From Catenaria anguillulae PL171 (lineage: Eukaryota; Blastocladiomycota; Blastocladiomycetes; Blastocladiales; Catenariaceae), in assembly GCA_002102555.1 (NCBI GenBank), contig MCFL01000007.1, positions 496,001 to 560,000 of the forward strand: a stretch of 64,000 nt of DNA, given 5' to 3'. Of the stretch, positions 57,204 to 64,000 are shown piece after piece; the stretch's first letter is position 1; every line of letters begins with the position of its first letter. The notes beneath the pieces were generated by a model. That model was not told the DNA's origin. It worked only from the letters and a program-made list of their open reading frames with translations, and searched no databases. A program made the position numbers and the translations under genes.

Positions 57204-58971
57204 ACACTACGCATTCTCTTGCTGCTCGTTAGTGCCAGTACGCTCGGCTATGCAGCTGCGGCCAATCCAGGTTCGACACGCATGACCCAGCATCTGTCAC
57301 CGCCTCTCAACGACCCCAACCCAAGCTGACTGCCTTCAATGCTGGCCAATTCAAGATCGACTTTGCATGCGAATCCGCGGACCCATTCTTTTGCGAAAAT
57401 GCTGTCGCCGCCATTCGCCGAGCTTGCCGCCGGGTCCAATCGCAAATCAAGTTCAAACGCCCGGTCACGGCTATCATGGCCATGCATCGGCCCTGCGGCA
57501 AAGCACAATTTGATCCCAAATGTGCCGAGAATGGGCCCATCGGATGGGGCACGCCGACGCACATGTACCCAGTCAAGCACAAAGATGACGGATTGGTGTA
57601 CGGATATCCGTCTTCCCTATTACGCCAATTGGACATTGTTCCCGACGATATGTCGGTTGCATGGCCAAATACGATCTGATGGTTGCATTCAATTCGGTGC
57701 GATGGCGGCTGTTGTCAGTTGCCAGAGACATTGGCGCTGCTTCTCGCTGACTATCTGGCAAACGGAATGTGTCTGTGTAGCATCAACTGTGTTGGTTCCA
57801 AGGCGAGCCCGCCGACATGTTTTCGTCCGACTTTGAGTCTGTCGCCCTGCACGAGATCCTGCATGCCCTCGGCTTCGGGGCCGCCGCCATGTCCTACCTG
57901 GAGCAAGTGGGCGGCGAAAACTCGCCGCTCGTTTCCCCAGGATACGATGAATTTGCTCGAGGATCCGCCCCTGCTGCGATTGCAAGTCCGTTCGACTTGA
58001 GCTCGTCGCGACAAGAGCTTCGCTTTTATTATTTAATGCGCCCCACGATCTTTGACCGATTTTTGCGCATAGCTGATACCACCTCGCCCAGTGGATCGAC
58101 TGCCATGGATTTCCTCGCCAAGATGCAAGCTAATCTGGACCGGTTGATCAAGGCAGGAGCCGTCCAACAGTTATCTCCGGACGCCGCCAAAGCCGCAAGC
58201 GATCGCCTCGACTTGACACCAGAGGAAAAAGAGCTTGCTGCTAACACGACCCAAGTCGCCTACAGCCCAACCGACATCAAATCGGCCCTCGTTAAGGATG
58301 CAGAGACCAACGCGCTAATGGCCGCAATGCACACCACCGTCACCACGCCCAGCACGGTTCATTTTGCCTTTTCCGCTTGGCCGCCAGCCGCGGCACAACT
58401 GTCTCGCCTGCTTCCCAACCTCAACCTAACGTCTCCACTTACACTGGAAACGTCGCTGACTCCGTTTTCCGCCAGCTCGCTCCCGCACGTCCAGCGCTCA
58501 CAAGCTCACATTGCGTTCGACCGTGACGCCCAACACTCTCCGCGCGTGCCGACCGTGCACGACTTGGGCCCCGAGTTTATCATGTGGGCATCTGACGAGC
58601 CCGTGCCACTGCACGACATGTGTGTGATTTCGGGCGTGCCGTCTGGAATCGGGCTAAAGACACTTGCGACGCTCGTGGCGTTGGGATACACGCCTGCGAC
58701 GGCCGACACGTGGATGAGTCGAAGGGATGTGGCCGAGTTGGTAAGAGAGGAGGCGCCCGTGGGTCTGCCGCTGGGGCCGCCCATGGTGTTGGATGCCGAT
58801 GGCGTTGAGACTGCAGTGCGCCCACGGACGCCGCCGCGAGTGAATAATGTGGTGGGCGGGCAACCAGATTGGATTGCTATGGTTGTGGGAGGTGCAGTGG
58901 GTGGGTTTACGGCGATGGTGTTGGCTTGGGTAGGGGTGCGGCGATCCGTGCAGTTGCATCGGAAGGATTGA
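57204..58971 (+). CDS. membrane-anchored leishmanolysin-like (M8) zinc metallopeptidase
   Basis: Putative secretory-pathway metzincin. The first recognisable residues (57204) are a signal peptide, TLRILLLLVSASTLGYAAAA. The frame is closed upstream, so the ATG must sit in an earlier exon. After one missing base near 57280 the frame continues through TAFNAGQFKIDFACE, Cys-rich HRPCGKAQFDPKCAENG and KYDLMVAFNS. An intron (about 57700-57780) follows, then SVALHEILHALGF. HExxH-x2-GF is the leishmanolysin zinc motif, with the third ligand far downstream. The VHDLGPEFIMW segment (about 58555) supplies a candidate His and the Met-turn. The C-terminus has one transmembrane helix (WIAMVVGGAVGGFTAMVLAW) and a short basic tail, so it is type I anchored. 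Substrate unknown; assignment to M8 over another metzincin family is probable, not certain. Confidence 0.7.
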
Positions 58972-59349
58972 GGATGCATAGATCAACTCACATGTATCGT
59001 ACCCTTGTACACGCCCAAATGTATTCTTGGTCATCCGTCCCTGGTCAGACCTTGAGTCATTACTCGTTGCTTCCTCTGATTCAAGCCGGGTCTATTTGCT
59101 GAGACCTGAAGATATTTATGTAGTTCCGTGTATACCTGAAGAAGCCATGACAAAACGAAAGAAGCGGACGATAGCTCAAGTGACGAAGGAGAAGGAGAAG
59201 AAGCGCAGGTCAACCAACGAAATCTCAACACTGCTAGTCAACCAGTCCAAAAAAAGAACGGGCTCGGAAACAAAAACAAGACGAGTGACCCATCGCAACA
59301 CGCACGCTCGCTGATTTTCCGTCAATTAACTCTTCCGTGTGCAAGGTAT
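58972..59349. other. convergent 3' intergenic region
   Basis: A purine-rich 378-bp gap between two stop codons. No supported feature. Confidence 0.5.
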
Positions 59350-60926
59350 TTACAGCGGCTGCATCACACGGTTCCCGGACTTGACGGGCTCGGGCATGCG
59401 CACATGATAGTCACCGTTTTGTGTAATGTACCGCACCCACGGCAATGCTTGGTATCCGCTCTTCTCGACAATCTTGAGGTAGCGCACTTGGATGCCCGAG
59501 ACGGTAAAGTATGGGATTTCAAACTTGACCGAGATTGGCGGACGCTTGTCAAGGTCCTCTGCACAAGTGGATAATGCAAGCAGGTCAGAATAATTCACCA
59601 TAGATTAGGTTCTGAGAGATCTCGTACCATTCTTCACCGTGGGCAAACCAAAGTGCGCACGCAACAAGAAATCTTTGCCACCCTGGAACTGCTTAATCTT
59701 CCACACAATCGCGGACTTTTCGGGCACGTACGCGGCCGTACCCATGGTTGTGCGGAACTTTGGCGAATCTGCATCTTCGGGCACGGGAATCAAAATCTCG
59801 ACATTGTTTGCCGTGGACCGCCGCTTGAACTGGGCCTTTGCGCGAATCATGTACTCAATCCTCGTTCCCGAATAATTCTCCACAGCTGCCTCGCACAAAA
59901 TCAGGGGCTTGAGCTGTGTCGCCTGACGGTACGACATGAGCTCGAAATCGCCATCGGGCGGGATGAATGAGATGGTCCGGTCGTTTTCGAAACGCGACAG
60001 CCGCACACATTGGTGGAACTTGACGTCGTCCATTTCAATGGCCTTGCCGCGCGGTGTGCGCCCGCTCGCGTCAAACATGACCTTGTCGTTGAGGCCGAGG
60101 CGTAGCTCGGGCATGCCCGACAAGTAGCACCGCATTTTGATGGCGCCAAGGACTTCGCTGCGAAGCACATTGCCGTTTGGTGCAACCTGATTCATTCGCC
60201 ATCTTGCGTGAGCATCGCTGGCCATGGAAACGGAAGGGCGATATGTAGAGTACGAAAACGATCGTCGGACGCACCAGCATGTTGACTGACTCGACCACAT
60301 CCAAAAACACCTCATTCTTGCGGTACTTGATGCCCTCGGGGCGCCATGATACCGCATTGGTAACGGCCATGGGTGGGCGCGTGCCAATGTCGAGCTTGTG
60401 CGACTCTTGAGTAATGTACTGGGTCAAAATCTTGGATTCGGTTGTCTGCGGATATCCAAAATCCATCATTTCGTCGAGCAGCTCGTAAATGATGACGAAA
60501 TTGTCCCGAATCGACTCCTCCTCGACCTCCTTGAAGTACTCGATGAAGACCTCGGTCAGACGTTGCAGGAAGAGGAAGATTGTGGCGGCATTGGAGTTTT
60601 TGCGCGTGAGGGCAACCACTTTGTGTGATTTCGAAATGCACGCAAAGAGAAGTGCGGCGATGTTAGGTGTACTGCGAGCGTGGTTGAAATGATGATGAGG
60701 GGGCCAAGCAAATACGCACGGTACAGGTTGTTGTACTTCATGAACAGGTAGTGGATGCCAGTGTCTGGATCGGACACGACGGGTGCTACCTCGGCGCCAT
60801 CCTCCTCATTGTCTGTGACGAGGGTCATGAATTTGTCGATGGCGCTCATGGGAATGTCGCCTCGAAAGTTGCGGGCAATCAGGACCTTGCCCTTGAGGTC
60901 GAGGATGAAAACGGCGGACGCGACCA
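59350..60926 (-). CDS. AP1M1: clathrin adaptor AP-1 mu subunit
   Basis: Medium subunit of AP-1, which sorts tyrosine-motif cargo between trans-Golgi and endosomes. The start is ATG 60926 (MVASAVFILDLKGKVLIARNFRGD), here the longin-like N-domain. An intron (donor GTGCGT) joins YNNLY to LVALTRKNSN, with LTEVFIEYFKEVEEESIRDNF next. The middle has ESKILTQYITQESH and AVSWRPEGIKYRKNEVFLDV. The C-terminal mu-homology domain includes GAIKMRCYLSGMPE, VRLSRFENDRTISFIPPDG, AIVWKIKQFQGGKDF, and YFTVSGIQVRYLKIVEKSGY. That last segment is the AP-1/AP-2 signature, and its wording and length favour AP-1. Introns lie near 60700, 60250 and 59600. Minor frame ambiguity only at the exon joins. Confidence 0.93.
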
Positions 60927-61434
60927 TGATGATTCCTGGAGGCTGGCGAAGGCAATAGGAAAGAACGCGAGAGTATGAGCGTGGTGCGAATGGCGTTGTT
61001 CCAGTGTGTTGGTGTTGGTGGCGATCAGGTGCCGGAACCAAGTGAGACTTGAGGGGGCTTGCGGCGGATCAGATGGGCGGTATTGACGAGTGGCCAGACA
61101 ATGCGCCGGGTCGGAAGAGCATACGTGGCAAGTTCAATACCAGGGGTTCATTCGCGTCAATCAGATTTATGGTGAGATGTTTTCGTCAATCTTGTGGCGT
61201 CTGTTCTGGCCGCTCTGACTGAGGCAGATCGGAGGCTCACACGGGGCGGCGATGCATGGACATGACACATGACTGGCAGCTTACCATGGATAGCATACGA
61301 TAGTTTGGCCACTGGCCGTGCATTTACTGCATGCCAAGCCAAGGAAAAACAGAGGTCATTTCTGCCAAAGACGAATCAGAACCAGCAAATGAAACAATTA
61401 CATTGCTGGTCTCGTTAGCACAGCCTTGGTACAA
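60927..61434. promoter_or_regulatory. intergenic region between AP-1 mu and GRP94
   Basis: A 508-bp tandem gap on the minus strand holding the AP-1 mu promoter and the GRP94 3' UTR. No other gene. Confidence 0.4.
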
Positions 61435-64000
61435 TCACAACTCATCGTGCACATCAGACTCACTCTCGTCCTCCTCCTTGCTCTTTTCCTCCTTGTCCTT
61501 GCGCTCCTGAACCTTCTTGGCCGCCTCGGGATCCACCTCGGGCGCGTCCTTGACCTCCACCTCGGGCTTGGCCGCCAAGTCCACCATCAATCCCAACCGT
61601 ACTGCACTCTCAATTCGCTTGGAAATGCCGTCCACATCCTTGAGCGGGTACCCGCCGCGAATGAGCGCCAAATCAAACAACGAACGAGCCAAATCCCTTG
61701 TATCATCGTTATCCGCCTTTTCGTCCTCAACGCGCTCCAAGAGTGCCTTGATCACCGGATGCTTGGGGTTAATTTCCAAGACGCCCTTCTTGCGCATGGC
61801 ATTCTCCCACATTTGCGCCATCCACTCATTGTTCTTGACCTGGGCCTTGATCTGCGTCTCAAACAACTCCTGCATGCGCGCCGACATACCGTCGCCCGAA
61901 GCAACAAGTGCCGTGGCGGACGTGGTGAGGCGGTTGGACACGACCGTCTTTTCGACCTTGTCGGAGAGCAGCTCAGTCATCCACGTGGTGAGCGGCTGGA
62001 ACTCGTCGGCAAGTTTCTTTTCCAATTCCTCGCCGTCCTTGTCCTCGTCGCCAAACTCGAGCTTGCCCTTGGCAATGTTGATCAACTTGATGTCCTCGTA
62101 CGTGTCAATCGACTCGGCCAAATGCTCGTCATACGGGTCGTCAAGCAGCAGCACCTCGTACCCGCGGGCAGTCAGTGCCTCCAAGTAGGGCGACTTGCGC
62201 ATGGCAACGACATTGGTGCCCGCCAAGTAGTAGATGCCCTTTTGGCCCTTGCGCATTCGCTCAACATATCCGTCAAGCGACGTCATGCCCGCATCGTCGG
62301 CCGTCGAGTGGAATCGCAAAAGACGCACGAGCTTGATCTTGTTGCGCGAGTCTTCGGCAACGCCCGCCTTGAGGTTGGTCGCAAATGACTTGTAGAATGG
62401 CGCGTAGGCGGTTTCGTTGAGCGACAGCGTGCGGATGGCTTGCAGGGTCTTGGCAATCACCTTGGTCTTGATGGCCTTGATGAGCCGGGTTTGCTGGATC
62501 GTGTCACGAGAAACGGAGAGCGGGAAGTCGTCCGAATCGATGACCCGCGGAGGAAGCTGAGGTACCGAGGGAGGAAGTCGATCAACTATATTTTTGTTTT
62601 GTTGTGTTCGCGTTGGTCAGTATCTCACAGCGCCAACCGGGAAAAACGTGAGGGTAGCAACATACCTCATCCGTGATGAACACGCGCCGAACAAACAACT
62701 TGATGTTGCGAATGTACGATCGGGTGCAGTCTGCATCAAGTTCATCTCTGGCCGCTTGGGAATGTACACGAGTGCCTTGAAGTTTGTGTTGCCCTCGCCC
62801 GCAAAGTGCACATAAGTCGTGGGATCCTCAAACTGCTTGAAATACGACTTGTAAAACTCATTGTGCTGCTCGCTCGTCACCTCGCTCGGCGGCCGCGTCC
62901 AGATGGGCTTGTTGGTGTTGACCTGGTCCCACACGGTCACGTTCTTGGTGATGGTCGTCATGCCGTCGTCTTCGGGCTTCTTTTCCGCATCTTCCACCTT
63001 GAGATCGTCCTCGTCGTCCGTGTCGTCGCCCTTTCCTTCTTTTCCGCGTCGGCGGCCTCGTCGCCCTTGGGCTTGTCGGCGTCATCGGCAGAGGGTTCCT
63101 TGGGCACCTTGATTTCTTGGGTCTCGATGCGCGACATGTAGATTGGGAAGTCAACAAACTCCGAGTACTTGTTGATAAGGTCCTTGAGCTTGGACTCTTG
63201 CAGGTACTCCTTGGCCTCGGGCTTCAAAAACAAGTTGATGCGAGTGCCGCGCTGGAGATCGGGGCCTGGGAAACACATGCGGGAAGCAACGTCAATGGAA
63301 ACATGCATGACGATGGGTACAGCAAAGAAAGCGTGCCTTGCGTGTCCTCGTACACCTCGAACGTCTCGCTGCCTTCCGACTCCCACACGTACTGCTTGGT
63401 GTCGTTGAAGTGGTGCGAAATCACTTGAACCTTTTCGCCACGAGGAAAGCAGAGTAGAAACTGGATTCGTGACACAAAGGTGAGCTTAGTGTGCTGTGGC
63501 TGCACTGGAAACAAGCGGGATTGTGAGCAGTACGTACCCAATACCGAATCGGCCGATCAAGGACGAATCCGACTGTGCCTTCTTGAGCTCTTGCACAAAC
63601 TCGCGCGTGCCCGACTTGGCAATGGTTCCGAGATTGTTCTATCATACCCAGCAGTGCCATGAAGTTTCGCCTCGTTAGCAAAAATGCGCAAGTCGTCATC
63701 CACACATTCGTCCAGCGCGCGAGCGCACCTTGAGATCCTCTTGGTCATGCCGACGCCCGAATCACGAATACTCAACACCTTGCGCTCGGCATCCGTGGTA
63801 ATGGTGATGTTGAGATGCGGGTTGGCCTCGAGAATCGACTTGTCGGTGAGCGACAAGAAGCGCAGCTTGTCGACAGCGTCCGAGGCGTTGGAAATGAGTT
63901 CGCGGAGGAATGCATCTAACGCAGGTCCAGTGCACAAGCGTGAGTTGGTCGGCGATTCCGCTGGATGCGAGACGGACGTGAGCGAATTGGCAACAAACCT
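61435..64000 (-). CDS. HSP90B1: GRP94/endoplasmin, ER-lumenal HSP90, 5' partial
   Basis: ATP-dependent ER chaperone. The gene enters from beyond 64000. The N-terminal ATPase domain shows [17 protein letters not shown] (about 63910) and DSGVGMTK (about 63763), the Bergerat-fold Asn and Asp-Gly motifs. The middle contains [29 protein letters not shown], an acidic Lys/Asp/Glu linker, [12 protein letters not shown] and [19 protein letters not shown]. The C-terminal dimerisation region runs through [13 protein letters not shown] to an acidic tail ending VHDEL, so the last four residues are HDEL. That retention signal and the length mark the ER paralogue rather than cytosolic Hsp90. Introns occur near 63470-63540, 63260-63330 and 62590-62680. 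A frame break near 63050 needs one extra base. The signal peptide is outside the window. Confidence 0.93.

Noticed and set aside
4770-63060. Programmed ribosomal frameshifting in many genes
   Set aside because: No shared slippery heptamer or stem-loop at the breaks, and they hit unrelated housekeeping genes at random positions.
1-64000. Transposons, CRISPR arrays, rRNA genes
   Set aside because: No transposase or reverse transcriptase motifs, no regularly spaced repeats, and no rRNA-like conserved stretches were seen.

Overview
The window is nuclear DNA of a zoosporic (flagellated), early-diverging fungus or a close relative. The genes are intron-rich, with short introns of about 66-120 bp, and tightly packed on both strands. 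It carries two axonemal genes (DRC9/IQCG and CFAP44), which Dikarya lack. It also has fungal-style genes: a GPI-type GH18 chitinase-like protein, a peroxisomal acyl-CoA oxidase and an endosomal Na+/H+ exchanger. An HDEL-tailed GRP94, absent from budding yeast, points the same way. I cannot name the species; a chytrid or blastocladiomycete is an inference.

Layout. 0-9.6 kb: the 3' part of OS-9/Yos9, a Pro/Gln-rich putative nuclear protein, an unknown minus-strand gene, and a divergent gene with a possible PD-(D/E)XK motif. 9.9-14.7 kb: an unknown multi-pass membrane protein and a GH18 protein whose catalytic motif is destroyed. 15-26 kb: DRC9, NHE, a PH-domain protein, spermidine/spermine-type N-acetyltransferase and NAA15. 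26.8-44.7 kb: two paralogous UBE2Z-like E2 enzymes in opposite orientation, each fused to a second UBC domain without the active-site cysteine. They flank CFAP44 and a very long ankyrin/coiled-coil gene. 46-64 kb: an HSF-type transcription factor, F-box protein, SNAPC1-like protein, acyl-CoA oxidase, universal stress protein, leishmanolysin-like metallopeptidase, AP-1 mu, and GRP94 running off the end.

Genes that work together: OS-9 and GRP94 are ER quality-control partners in animals. DRC9 (nexin-dynein regulatory complex) and CFAP44 both belong to the flagellar axoneme. The rest is housekeeping without operon-like logic.

Sequence quality matters here. More than thirty times an obvious protein continues in a different frame, and nearly every shift is what one missing base would give. 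One of them lies inside the invariant GLRGA motif of the exchanger. I read these as residual deletion errors of a long-read assembly, not pseudogenes, and annotate each gene across its breaks. The most unusual content is the pair of E2-plus-inactive-UBC fusion proteins.
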